Below are positions 17,614-27,118 of a stretch of DNA of 64,000 nt, one piece after another (the stretch's first letter is position 1; the number at the start of each line of letters is the position of its first letter). The notes below the pieces were generated by a model. That model searched no databases. It was not told the origin of the DNA and saw only the letters and a list, made by a program, of their open reading frames with translations. Origin of the DNA: an uncultured Flavobacteriaceae bacterium (GTDB taxonomy: Bacteria; Bacteroidota; Bacteroidia; Flavobacteriales; Flavobacteriaceae); assembly GCA_947486785.1 (NCBI GenBank), contig CANKUU010000004.1:124001-188000 (forward strand), given 5' to 3'. Made by a program: the position numbers and the translations under genes.

Positions 17614-18285
17614 TTATAAAAAATATGCGATTAAAATTCCCGCCATAATGACAACTAATTTTCTAATGTTGAATTTGTGTCCTTCTGAACTTTCGAAAAG
17701 AATAACAGTTGAAATATGCAAAAAAACACCTATCACTAGCGCCGTAATAGTTGCATACTGCGTAGTTGAAAAATCAAAATAAACAGAAATATAGCTACCA
17801 AAAGGCGTCATTAAAGAGAAGAATAAAATAAATAAAACGGCCTTTTTTAGTTCTATTTTTGACTCTAATAGAAAAATACTGAGAATAACAGATATAGGAA
17901 TTTTATGAATTAGAATTCCAAAAATGATGGAGTCGTGATTATCTATTGGAAAGCCCTCAAGACATGAATGTAGACAAAGGCTAAAAAAAAGAAGCCAGGG
18001 AAACTTTCTTTCATTACTATTTATATGAACATGACCGTGCTCTGCGCCTTTAGAAAAAAACTCTAAAAAAATTTGTAGTAAAATACCTAGCATAATAAAA
18101 ACTCCAACCGTTTTTGCGTTTGAGTCTTCGTAGGCCGAAGGCAGAAGCTCAAAAACAGTTAAGGCCAATAAAAATGCTCCGCTAAACGCTAATAGTAGTT
18201 TAAAATTTTCTTTGTTTTTTGGTTTTACAATAAGAACAAAAAGAAAACTCAATAAAACCCCTAAAATAGGAAGGAGATATGTCAT
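17614..18285 (-). CDS. ZIP-family divalent metal transporter
   Basis: 223 residues and about seven hydrophobic helices. The cytoplasmic loop has a His cluster, EHGHVH (about residues 79-84), a usual metal-sensing feature. The metal-translocating helices are recognisable: HSCLEGFPI (compare HNxxEG in helix 4) and LIHKIPISVILSIFLL (compare HxxPEG in helix 5). These place it in the ZIP family, which imports zinc, iron or manganese across the inner membrane. In helix 5 the usual Glu after Pro is replaced (HKIPIS), so metal selectivity may differ from canonical ZupT. Divergent from the RNA methyltransferase gene. Confidence 0.87.
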   Translation of the reverse strand: MTYLLPILGVLLSFLFVLIVKPKNKENFKLLLAFSGAFLLALTVFELLPSAYEDSNAKTVGVFIMLGILLQIFLEFFSKGAEHGHVHINSNERKFPWLLFFSLCLHSCLEGFPIDNHDSIIFGILIHKIPISVILSIFLLESKIELKKAVLFILFFSLMTPFGSYISVYFDFSTTQYATITALVIGVFLHISTVILFESSEGHKFNIRKLVVIMAGILIAYFL

Positions 18286-18347
18286 GTAAAAAAGTTGAAA
18301 ATTTTAAGATCTCAAAATAGTGTTTATTCTGTGGCATAAAAATACTG

Positions 18348-18355
18348 TATTTTTG
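18348..18355 (+). promoter_or_regulatory. candidate -7 box (TATTTTTG) for the RlmL-like gene
   Basis: A perfect TAnnTTTG that ends 20 bases before the ATG at 18376. It lies in the 90-bp divergent region shared with the ZIP transporter gene. No strong TTTG partner box is seen upstream. Confidence 0.5.
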
Positions 18356-18375
18356 CAGTAATTATAAGCAAAGGC

Positions 18376-19557
18376 ATGAACAATAATTTTAAAATGGTAG
18401 CTAAAACCTTATTTGGTTTTGAAGAAATATTAGCAAAAGAAATACGTAACCTTGGCGGAGGTAATGTTGTGGAAGGGGTTAGAAGTGTATCTTTCGAAGG
18501 TGATTTAGGTTTTATGTATAAAGCCAATCTTTGTTTACGAACTGCAATTAAAATTATTAAACCTATTTATTCTTTTGCTGTTAAAAATGAAAATGAACTC
18601 TATAAAAAAATATATGCTTTTGACTGGAGTACTTACCTTTCTATTGACACTACGTTTGCCATAGACACTACCGTAAAGTCTGATATTTTTACGCATTCTT
18701 TATATGTTTCGCAGAAGGTTAAAGATGCAATCGTTGATAAATTTAGAGATACAGAGGGCAAACGACCCAGCGTAGATGTGAAGCACCCCGATATTAGAAT
18801 TAATATACATATTAAGAGAGATACATGTAATGTTTCCTTAGATAGCTCAGGTAGATCTTTACATCAAAGAGGCTATAGAATTGCAACTAATAAGGCCCCT
18901 ATAAATGAAGTTTTAGCAGCGGGACTTCTGTTGCATAGCGGTTGGAATGGTCAATGTGATTTTTTAGACCCCATGTGTGGTAGCGGAACCATGTTAACCG
19001 AAGCAGCCATGATTGCATGTAATATACCTGTTAATATTAATAGAAAAGAATTTGCCTTTGAAAAATGGGATGATTTTGATGAGGATTTGTTTGAGAAAAT
19101 AGTAGATAGTGCTCTTAAAAAGACTAGAGAATTTCATCATAGAATAGTAGGTTTTGATAAAGCCCCATCTGCAGTACGCAAATCGCTTGAAAATATTGAG
19201 AGTGCTAACCTTTCAGATTATATAACCGTAGAGCGTAAAAACTTTTTTGATACAGAAAAGTTTACTAAAAACCATTTGCATCTTGTTTTTAACCCACCAT
19301 ATGGCGAGCGTTTAGATAGGTCAGATATAGATTCTGATTTTAATGTCGAAGAATTTTATTCTGATATTGGTGATACTTTAAAACAAAAATACCCAGGTAC
19401 AGACGCTTGGTTCATTACTTCCAATTTAGAAGCACTCAAATATGTAGGATTGCGCCCTTCTCGTAAAATAAAAGTATTTAACAGTCAGTTAGAATCTAGA
19501 CTTGTTAAATATGTTATGTATGAGGGTAGTAAAAAGGCTTCAAAAAATTTAAACTAA
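18376..19557 (+). CDS. RNA guanine-N2 methyltransferase, THUMP + MTase (RlmL N-half/YpsC type)
   Basis: 393 residues. An N-terminal ferredoxin-like plus THUMP RNA-binding region (about 1-160) is followed by a Rossmann methyltransferase (about 165-390). SAM binding is shown by FLDPMCGSGTMLTEAAMIA and the catalytic motif is NPPYGERL, as in N2-guanine methyltransferases. The layout matches the N-terminal half of E. coli RlmL, which makes m2G2445 in 23S rRNA, and Gram-positive YpsC. It lacks the second methyltransferase (RlmK) half. The exact target nucleotide is an inference from the family. A terminator follows directly. Confidence 0.9.
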   Translation: MNNNFKMVAKTLFGFEEILAKEIRNLGGGNVVEGVRSVSFEGDLGFMYKANLCLRTAIKIIKPIYSFAVKNENELYKKIYAFDWSTYLSIDTTFAIDTTVKSDIFTHSLYVSQKVKDAIVDKFRDTEGKRPSVDVKHPDIRINIHIKRDTCNVSLDSSGRSLHQRGYRIATNKAPINEVLAAGLLLHSGWNGQCDFLDPMCGSGTMLTEAAMIACNIPVNINRKEFAFEKWDDFDEDLFEKIVDSALKKTREFHHRIVGFDKAPSAVRKSLENIESANLSDYITVERKNFFDTEKFTKNHLHLVFNPPYGERLDRSDIDSDFNVEEFYSDIGDTLKQKYPGTDAWFITSNLEALKYVGLRPSRKIKVFNSQLESRLVKYVMYEGSKKASKNLN

Positions 19558-19567
19558 TAACTACAAT

Positions 19568-19600
19568 AAAAAACAACATCTGCTAATGATGTTGTTTTTT
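19568..19600 (+). terminator. bidirectional intrinsic terminator between convergent genes
   Basis: Left arm six A then CAACATC (19568-19580), 7-base loop, right arm GATGTTG then six T (19588-19600): a perfect 13-bp stem. It serves the RlmL-like gene on plus and could also serve the giant gene whose stop is at 19640 on minus. Confidence 0.9.
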
Positions 19601-19639
19601 ATTCTTAATTGTAGTTAATAAATACTATCATTTTCGTCG

Positions 19640-22600
19640 CTACCGCACCAAGAGTTGTTCAACATGCTGTTGAAAGTCATCTGTAATAACAATAATGGAA
19701 TAAACCCCTTTGGATAAATGAGAGATATCCAATTCGTTTTTATTATTTGTAGAATAAAAAGCGTTTTGGTTAAATTCATTTATAGTTCTTCCAGACGAAT
19801 CTAAAATACTTATAGATAGTATTTTATAAGAATCATAAGTTTCAATAGTAATAATTTCCGAGGCAGGGTTAGGATAGATTTTTATTATTTGTATATCTAT
19901 TGACTTTTTTAAAGAAGCCTGTACTGGAAATTGTTGTGCAGTATTACTTGATAAAACATAACCAGGTATTACTTCTGCAGGTATTAAACCATCACCATCA
20001 CTCGGTTTTCTCCATCCTACCGCAAAATGATCACCACCAACGCCTTCTTTCATATACCCTTCAATATAATATGTTTTACCCTGTTCAAGATTGATACCTG
20101 CCGATTTTTGACTTGGATATTTATCCCATATTTTTGGATTTGTATGTCCATTATGAAATGCTATTGTTTCACTATTAGCCATATCTTCATTACTGCTAAG
20201 ATTGAATTTTACAAAATTGTCACCTGAAGCCCAAAAGTAGTATGTACCCGTTTCTGGAGCACAAAGGTAACCACTTACCCAAGCTCCATAATTATTACCA
20301 ACGTTTGTTGGTATTTCAAAACTATCTAGTTCTACTGTGCTTGACGGATTTTCAGGAAAGTTTGGAGCAATAAATAATTCAGAGAGCGTTATACCCGCGA
20401 TATTATCATACTTACGCATGGTAATTGATCCATTAGCTGTACAAACTTCTTCATTTTCAGAAAGTACAGTAATTCTTGATTCTGCTGAAAACCCTCCATC
20501 ATTTGACTGAACGGTAATGGTGGCATTTCCTTTTGATATAGCGGTAACAAGACCAAACCTATCTACAGTAGCTATATTAGTATTACTTGAAGACCACGTA
20601 ACCCTTTTGTTTGCAGCATTTGCAGGACTTATCTCAGCACTTAACTCAAATGTATTTCCTTCGTAAATCGATAATTGTCGCGGAGTTATAGCAACGGCAT
20701 TAACGCTGACTTCATATGGTATGTCTTTATTTGGTGAAAGTACATTGCCTGGTATTATTTCAAAAGGTTCAGTTCCATTTCCATGACTTGGTTTTCTCCA
20801 ACCTACGGATAAATGATCTCCTCCTACACCTTCTTTCATAAAGGCTTCTATATAATATGATTCACCCGCTACAAGATCAATACCTTCAGATTTTTGACTT
20901 TCATATCTTGTCCAAAGTCTAAGATTAGTATGCCCATTGTGAAAGGCTATTGTCGCTTTATTTGAGCTATTAGCTGAACTACTTAGGTTTAACCGAACAT
21001 GATCATCGCCAGATATCCAGAAATAGTAGGTGCCCGTTTCTGGAGCACATAGGTAACCGCTTACCCAAGCTCCGTAATTATCAGCTACATATGGCGGTAT
21101 TTCAAATTCTTCTAATTCTTTTGTTGAGGACGGATTGTTTGGAAAGTTAGAATCGGCAAACAAATTATCTAGTGATATGCCTAAAATTTGATCATACCTC
21201 CGCATAGTAATAACACCAGAAGCAGAACAATTTTCAGTTACTCTAGTCACAGAAATGTTAGCGGTATCAGTAAAATTCCCATCAGTTGTTGTTACCGTTA
21301 CTGTTGCCGTGCCTTCAGCTACTCCAGTTACTAATCCGTTAGAGCTTACGGTTGCAACATTTTCATCGCTTGATTGCCACGATAAAGAGGCGTCACTTGC
21401 ATCTGAAGGGCTAACTTCAGCGGTTAAGGTACTTGTCTCCCCTACTGTTATTCCAATAGTACTAGGGCTAAGGCTTACACCTGTTACTTCAATAATTGGT
21501 TGTGATACATTTATTGTGGTTTCGGCGGTATAAGCACCATCAGTTGTTGTTACCGTTACTGTTGCCGTGCCTTCGGCTATTCCAGTTACCAATCCGCTAG
21601 AACTTACCGTAGCAACATTTTCATCGCTTGATTGCCACGACAAAGAGGTGTCACTTGCATCTGAAGGGCTAACTTCAGCGGTTAAGGTACTTGTCTCTCC
21701 TACTGTTATTCCAATAGTACTAGGGCTAAGGCTTACACCTGTTACTTCAATAATTGGTTGTGATACATTTATTGTGGTTTCGGCCGTATAAGCACCATCA
21801 GTTGTTGTTACCGTTATTGTTACCGTGCCTTCGGCTACTGCAGTTACCAATCCGCTAGAGCTTACCGTAGCAACATTTTCATCGCTTGATTGCCATGATA
21901 AAGAGGTATCACTTGCATCTGAAGGGCTAACTTCAGCGGTTAAGGTACTTGTCTCTCCTACTGTTATTCCAATAGTACTAGGGCTAAGGCTTACACCTGT
22001 TACTTCAATAATTGGTTGTGATACATTTATTGTGGTTTCGGCCGTATAAGCACCATCAGTTGTTGTTACCGTTATTGTTACTGTGCCTTCGGCTACTGCA
22101 GTTACCAATCCGCTAGAGCTTACCGTAGCAACATTTTCATCGCTTGATTGCCATGATAAAGAGGTGTCACTTGCATTGCTTGGAATGACTTCAGCGGTTA
22201 AGGTACTTGTCTCTCCTACTGTTATTCCAATAGTACTTGGGCTAAGGCTTACACCTGTTACTTCAATAACTAGTTCTGATACATTTATTGTGGTTTCGGC
22301 TGTATAAGCACCATCAGTTGTTGTTACCGTTACTGTTGCCGTGCCTTCGGCTACTCCAGTTACCAATCCGCTAGAACTTACCGTAGCAACATTTTCATCG
22401 CTTGATTGCCACGATAAAGAGGTGTCACTTGCATCTGAAGGGCTAACTTCAGCGGTTAAGGTACTTGTCTCTCCTACTGTTATTCCAATAGTACTTGGGC
22501 TAAGGCTTACACCTGTTACTTCAATAACTAGTTCTGATACATTTATTGTGGTTTCTGCTGTATAAGCACCATCAGTTGTTGTTACCGTTACTATTGCCGT

Positions 22601-25600
22601 GCCTTCGGCTATTCCAGTTACCAATCCGCTAGAACTTACCGTAGCAACATTTTCATCGCTTGATTGCCACGATAAAGAGGTGTCACTTGCATCTGAAGGG
22701 CTAACTTCAGCGGTTAAGGTACTTGTCTCTCCTACTGTTATTCCAATAGTACTTGGGCTAAGGCTTACACCTGTTACTTCAATAACTAGTTCTGATACAT
22801 TTATTGTGGTTTCTGCTGTATAAGCACCATCAGTTGTTGTTACCGTTACTATTGCCGTGCCTTCGGCTATTCCAGTTACCAATCCGCTAGAGCTTACCGT
22901 AGCAACATTTTCATCGCTTGATTGCCACGATAAAGAGGTGTCACTTGCATCTGAAGGGCTAACTTCAGCGGTTAAGGTACTTGTCTCTCCTACTGTTATT
23001 CCAATAGTACTTGGGCTAAGGCTTACACCTGTTACTTCAATAACTAGTTCTGATACATTTATTGTGGTTTCTGCTGTATAAGCACCATCAGTTGTTGTTA
23101 CCGTTACTATTGCCGTGCCTTCGGCTATTCCAGTTACCAATCCGCTAGAACTTACCGTAGCAACATTTTCATCGCTTGATTGCCACGATAAAGAGGTATC
23201 ACTTGCATCTGAAGGGCTAACTTCAGCGGTTAAGGTACTTGTCTCTCCTACTGTTATCCCAATATTACTTGGGCTAAGGCTTACACCTGTTACTTCAATA
23301 ACTAGTTCTGATATATTTATTGTGGTTTCGGCGGTATAAGAACCATCAGTTGTTGTTACCGTTACTATTGCCGTGCCTTCGGCTATTCCAGTTACCAATC
23401 CGTTAGAGCTTACCGTAGCAACATTTTCATCGCTTGATTGCCATGATAAAGAGGTGTCACTTGCATCTGAAGGGCTAACTTCAGCGGTTAAGGTACTTGT
23501 CTCCCCTACTGTTATTCCAATATTACTTGGGCTAAGGCTTACACCTGTTACTTCAATAATTGGTTGTGATATATTTATTGTGGTTTCGGCGGTATAAGAA
23601 CCATCAGTTGTTGTTACCGTTACTGTTGCCGTGCCTTCGGCTATTCCAGTTACCAATCCGCTAGAGCTTACCGTAGCAACATTTTCATCGCTTGATTGCC
23701 ACGATAAAGAGGTATCACTTGCATCTGAAGGGCTAACTTCAGCGGTTAAGGTACTTGTCTCTCCTACTGTTATTCCAATAGTACTAGGGCTAAGGCTTAC
23801 ACCTGTTACTTCAATAATTGGTTGTGATACATTTATTGTGGTTTCGGCTGTATAAGCACCATCAGTTGTTGTTACCGTTACTGTTGCCGTGCCTTCGGCT
23901 ACTGCAGTTACCAATCCGCTAGAACTTACCGTTACAACATTTTCATCACTTGATTGCCATGATAAAGAGGTATCACTTGCATCTGAAGGGCTAACTTCAG
24001 CTGTTATTTGAGATGAACTGCTTATTTCTAAAGAAATTTCTTGAGGGTTTACAGAAACGCCCGTTACATTTACTATAGAATTGGTATCAAATGAATCGAA
24101 GGCGCTACATGGTATCACTTGAATAGGAGAATTTCCGTCACCATTACTTGGTTTACGCCACCCCACAGATAAATTGTCTCCGCCATTTGCTTCATTCATT
24201 AAGGCCTCTATATAGTAGTTTTGCCCTCCAACTAGTGATATTCCAGAAGATTTTTGTGTTGAATATTTATTCCATTCACCATCATGAGTCCAACTATTGT
24301 GATACGCAATTCTTGTAGCATTTGATTCGTTATCATCGGTACTTAAACTTAACTCAACATTGTCATCTCCAGTAATCCAAAAATAATATGTTCCTGTTTC
24401 AGGAGCTTTTAAAAGCCCTTTTACACGAACTCCATAATTATCGGCCACATTAATTGGAATACGAAACTCAGTTAATTGCGTTGTTGAAGTTGGTTGATTA
24501 GGAAATTTTTCTTCATTCTTTAGATTTGCTATAGATGTACCGGGTACATCATTATAAACTTCCATAATGATTTTGTCATCGCAGTCTTCAGGTGCTAACT
24601 GATTTATCCATTCATTAATTAATTGTACAGCTTTGGCATCAATTTTATTCTTCCCTATTGGCGGCATTTTAATTGCTGCCTCTGTACTATTCATTCTATG
24701 ATATAAAATAGAGGTAGAAACGTTGCCCGCATCTACAATTTTTTCATTTGGTATTCCTAAAGAAATATAAGGGGTTGCAGATAAAATACCTGTTTGTAAA
24801 ATATCCAAATTTAACCTTAGATCAAAATTACCTCTATTTCCTGTGCCTGATCTGTGGCAGTATGCACAATTTAAATCTAAATAAGACCTGGCTTTTTCAT
24901 CTAAACTAGCTGTTGCATCCGTTATTGATTTAGAGGTTAAAATATTATTTGTATCGTCATCGGAGATATTTTGGTTTAATATACCTAAGTGACTTAGTGT
25001 TACTAACTGGTTTGCCGTTCTTCCTGTTTTTGAATAGGTATAGTCTTTGTTTAAATACCTCGATTTTGTACCTAAAGTTCCGCCATTTGTAGAATTATGA
25101 CAACTGATACACTCAATAGCGCTGGGATAGCTCCAAGTTTGTTCACTTTGGTTACCATTTGCTTTTGTGATAGAAATTGATTCATCTAAGCCACTTCTCA
25201 ATAATACCGCATCGTTCTGTTCTTCATTCCACTTATACGTAACAAAATAGAATTTTCCGTCACTTCCTTTAATAGAAAATCTAGTTTCTAAGCGTTTTGT
25301 TTTTGTTGGGTCTCTTTCATCGATGGGTAATTCAAAGTGTTTTACTAGTACCGATCCAATGGGAAAATTCCAATCGTCAATATCATCGTAACTAATCTGT
25401 TCAGCAGCTGTGTCATGATTACCATCATTGGGTATTGCCATCCATCTCTTTTTTAGAGCACCATCAGACCAAAAAGACTCTACCAGATCATAAGGTATTA
25501 GTCCTTCAGAGGGTGATAATGTTAAAAGGTCATCGAAAGCACCTGTTTGCGATAAGAGCTCAGGGGTATTTCCAAGACCTTGATTTTTGGCAGTTAGCTT

Positions 25601-26947
25601 ATATAATGTAGAAACCCCTTGCTTTAAAATATATAGTTCACCCTGCTTGTCTTCTCCGAAAGAAATAATATTGGTAGAATTAAAATTACCATATTGCTCA
25701 TAACTACCCGTATTTATATCGACGACAAAAATCTCTTCTCCAGTACCGTAGTCTGCACAAATATATTTTCCTTGAAGTTCAGAAATTTCGTTTCCACGGT
25801 AAACGTAGCCACCAATGATTGAATTTGCAATTGATCTTGGAAAGGCAACCAATGGTTGCTCGTGAGGCATATTGTTATAAAGATTTGGAACACAGGATGT
25901 ATTTTGGTAGAAACCTTCATATAATGGCCACCCAAAATTTTTACCTTTATTTACTATATTAATTTCTTCGTGTCTTGATCCTCCAATTTCGCCAACATAC
26001 ATTTTACCCGTAGCTCTGTCTTTGGTCATTCTATGAGGGTTTCTATGACCCAAACTGTAATACTCTTCAAAATTTTCACCTTCGGCACTTAAAAATGGAT
26101 TGTCGTTGGGTATCCAATAACCATTTCCAGTTATTTCATCTGAAAATCCATGATCTTCTGGCATGGTTCTAACTGGGGGATGACTTTTTGTATTGTCCTT
26201 GTCTACATCCAATCGTAAAATTCCACCATCTAAATTATTTACGATATCTTGTGATTTTTTAAAGGCGGTTTGATCACCAGTTGTTAGGTATAAAAAGCCA
26301 TCATCACCAAATACGAGCCCACCACCTCTATGGGTTGTACCATACATGCGTATTTTGAGTAATATTTGTTCAGAAGATTCTTGAACATTTAAGGTGTTAG
26401 GGTCAGCTTCATATCTTGCAAGTATTAAAAAGTTACCCCAATATTCTTCGCTATCACAGCTTTGACCTGTATAATTGTTAGGAAAATCGTTATTATTTCT
26501 ATCTTTTGTGGTGTACCAAGTATAAAAATAATTTTTATCAGATATGCCAAATTGCGGATGTAAAGCCATACCTAAAAACCCTCCATCCCAAACAACCCCA
26601 ACTTTATTTGATAGGTCGAGCATCGTATGTTTTATAGATACATTAGGTTCTTTGTCAAACCAAAATATCTTACCGTCACGTTGCCCTACAATTATTTTAT
26701 TGGCATTTGGCACCTCATTAAATGTTAGTGGTGAAGAGAATTGAATATTCGGAAAAACAGGCACATAAGGTCTGCCCTCAGGCAATACAGAAGGAAAACT
26801 TCCGTTTAAATATGCACCTACTGGTTCTGCGGTATCTAAACCCGACCCTGCGAAGTAAGGTAAAGTGCTTAAAAGTAATATTGAGGAAAATGTAAGTGCT
26901 AATTTTCCGAATTTGTTTCGAACGAGTGTTTTAATTGCCATGATCAT
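19640..26947 (-). CDS. giant secreted PQQ-type sugar dehydrogenase / diheme cytochrome / PA14 / Big_2 protein with T9SS tail
   Basis: About 2,435 residues from the ATG at 26947 (another ATG at 26941; a TTG at 26968 is less likely). Approximate order: signal peptide (1-37); soluble PQQ-dependent sugar dehydrogenase propeller (55-455) with GGGLVFGDDGFLYLTTGDQ and YSLGHRNPHRM; an SO_2930-like cytochrome module (455-785) with haem c sites CISCH and CAYCH and MPPIGK; PA14-like domain (785-955) with GTYYFWITGDDNVELSL; eleven tandem Big_2 Ig-like repeats of 86 residues (960-1900); second PA14-like domain; a twelfth, divergent Big_2; third PA14-like domain; and a type A T9SS sorting domain with IYPNPA and KGVYSIIV. 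It is probably exported by Sec, haem-loaded in the periplasm and then attached to the cell surface. The substrate is unknown; PA14 domains often bind glycans. Confidence 0.88.
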   Translation of the reverse strand: MIMAIKTLVRNKFGKLALTFSSILLLSTLPYFAGSGLDTAEPVGAYLNGSFPSVLPEGRPYVPVFPNIQFSSPLTFNEVPNANKIIVGQRDGKIFWFDKEPNVSIKHTMLDLSNKVGVVWDGGFLGMALHPQFGISDKNYFYTWYTTKDRNNNDFPNNYTGQSCDSEEYWGNFLILARYEADPNTLNVQESSEQILLKIRMYGTTHRGGGLVFGDDGFLYLTTGDQTAFKKSQDIVNNLDGGILRLDVDKDNTKSHPPVRTMPEDHGFSDEITGNGYWIPNDNPFLSAEGENFEEYYSLGHRNPHRMTKDRATGKMYVGEIGGSRHEEINIVNKGKNFGWPLYEGFYQNTSCVPNLYNNMPHEQPLVAFPRSIANSIIGGYVYRGNEISELQGKYICADYGTGEEIFVVDINTGSYEQYGNFNSTNIISFGEDKQGELYILKQGVSTLYKLTAKNQGLGNTPELLSQTGAFDDLLTLSPSEGLIPYDLVESFWSDGALKKRWMAIPNDGNHDTAAEQISYDDIDDWNFPIGSVLVKHFELPIDERDPTKTKRLETRFSIKGSDGKFYFVTYKWNEEQNDAVLLRSGLDESISITKANGNQSEQTWSYPSAIECISCHNSTNGGTLGTKSRYLNKDYTYSKTGRTANQLVTLSHLGILNQNISDDDTNNILTSKSITDATASLDEKARSYLDLNCAYCHRSGTGNRGNFDLRLNLDILQTGILSATPYISLGIPNEKIVDAGNVSTSILYHRMNSTEAAIKMPPIGKNKIDAKAVQLINEWINQLAPEDCDDKIIMEVYNDVPGTSIANLKNEEKFPNQPTSTTQLTEFRIPINVADNYGVRVKGLLKAPETGTYYFWITGDDNVELSLSTDDNESNATRIAYHNSWTHDGEWNKYSTQKSSGISLVGGQNYYIEALMNEANGGDNLSVGWRKPSNGDGNSPIQVIPCSAFDSFDTNSIVNVTGVSVNPQEISLEISSSSQITAEVSPSDASDTSLSWQSSDENVVTVSSSGLVTAVAEGTATVTVTTTDGAYTAETTINVSQPIIEVTGVSLSPSTIGITVGETSTLTAEVSPSDASDTSLSWQSSDENVATVSSSGLVTGIAEGTATVTVTTTDGSYTAETTINISQPIIEVTGVSLSPSNIGITVGETSTLTAEVSPSDASDTSLSWQSSDENVATVSSNGLVTGIAEGTAIVTVTTTDGSYTAETTINISELVIEVTGVSLSPSNIGITVGETSTLTAEVSPSDASDTSLSWQSSDENVATVSSSGLVTGIAEGTAIVTVTTTDGAYTAETTINVSELVIEVTGVSLSPSTIGITVGETSTLTAEVSPSDASDTSLSWQSSDENVATVSSSGLVTGIAEGTAIVTVTTTDGAYTAETTINVSELVIEVTGVSLSPSTIGITVGETSTLTAEVSPSDASDTSLSWQSSDENVATVSSSGLVTGIAEGTAIVTVTTTDGAYTAETTINVSELVIEVTGVSLSPSTIGITVGETSTLTAEVSPSDASDTSLSWQSSDENVATVSSSGLVTGVAEGTATVTVTTTDGAYTAETTINVSELVIEVTGVSLSPSTIGITVGETSTLTAEVIPSNASDTSLSWQSSDENVATVSSSGLVTAVAEGTVTITVTTTDGAYTAETTINVSQPIIEVTGVSLSPSTIGITVGETSTLTAEVSPSDASDTSLSWQSSDENVATVSSSGLVTAVAEGTVTITVTTTDGAYTAETTINVSQPIIEVTGVSLSPSTIGITVGETSTLTAEVSPSDASDTSLSWQSSDENVATVSSSGLVTGIAEGTATVTVTTTDGAYTAETTINVSQPIIEVTGVSLSPSTIGITVGETSTLTAEVSPSDASDASLSWQSSDENVATVSSNGLVTGVAEGTATVTVTTTDGNFTDTANISVTRVTENCSASGVITMRRYDQILGISLDNLFADSNFPNNPSSTKELEEFEIPPYVADNYGAWVSGYLCAPETGTYYFWISGDDHVRLNLSSSANSSNKATIAFHNGHTNLRLWTRYESQKSEGIDLVAGESYYIEAFMKEGVGGDHLSVGWRKPSHGNGTEPFEIIPGNVLSPNKDIPYEVSVNAVAITPRQLSIYEGNTFELSAEISPANAANKRVTWSSSNTNIATVDRFGLVTAISKGNATITVQSNDGGFSAESRITVLSENEEVCTANGSITMRKYDNIAGITLSELFIAPNFPENPSSTVELDSFEIPTNVGNNYGAWVSGYLCAPETGTYYFWASGDNFVKFNLSSNEDMANSETIAFHNGHTNPKIWDKYPSQKSAGINLEQGKTYYIEGYMKEGVGGDHFAVGWRKPSDGDGLIPAEVIPGYVLSSNTAQQFPVQASLKKSIDIQIIKIYPNPASEIITIETYDSYKILSISILDSSGRTINEFNQNAFYSTNNKNELDISHLSKGVYSIIVITDDFQQHVEQLLVR
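21241..24080 (-). repeat. tandem array of eleven 258-bp units encoding Big_2 domains
   Basis: Eleven consecutive copies of a 258-bp unit (86 codons) inside the giant gene. The inner copies differ at only a few positions, many of them silent or alternating between a few residue choices (SQPIIE or SELVIE at the joint; GIAEGTA or AVAEGTV near the end). The first and last copies (gene order) are the most divergent. The phase is regular throughout, with no partial unit. Confidence 0.95.
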
Positions 26948-26972
26948 ATTGTGAGTATATTCGCACAATATG
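26945..26972. promoter_or_regulatory. inverted repeat at the start of the giant gene
   Basis: Nine-base arms CATATTGTG (26945-26953) and CACAATATG (26964-26972) separated by ten bases. It covers the bases just upstream of the ATG on minus and overlaps the outer ATG codon, so it could be an operator or an mRNA hairpin that controls initiation. Chance occurrence in AT-rich DNA cannot be excluded. Confidence 0.35.
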
Positions 26973-27070
26973 CATAGTATTATTAAGCTCTTATTCTAAT
27001 TTAGATATAAAGCTCAATTTATTCGATAAATGACACAAAATATTTAAGAGGTACTATTTAAGTGATTTCT

Positions 27071-27101
27071 ACGATTTTGAAATATAATTTTTCAAAATCG
27101 T
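27071..27101 (-). terminator. terminator-like hairpin after the DUF6048-like gene
   Basis: Perfect 12-bp stem ACGATTTTGAAA / TTTCAAAATCGT with a 7-base loop, 18 bp beyond the stop of the minus-strand gene ending at 27119. There is no T-tract after the stem, so it may stall, protect or stabilise the transcript instead of terminating it. Confidence 0.5.
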
Positions 27102-27118
27102 TTGGGTGGTAAAACCAG

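Noticed and set aside
21255-23855. Ten regularly spaced 74-residue open frames on the plus strand, 258 bp apart
   Set aside because: They are the antisense of the Big_2 repeat units; the spacing equals the repeat period and the translation has no family resemblance.
21241-24080. CRISPR-like or satellite repeat
   Set aside because: Units are 258 bp, contiguous and in frame with a protein; there are no short direct repeats with unique spacers.
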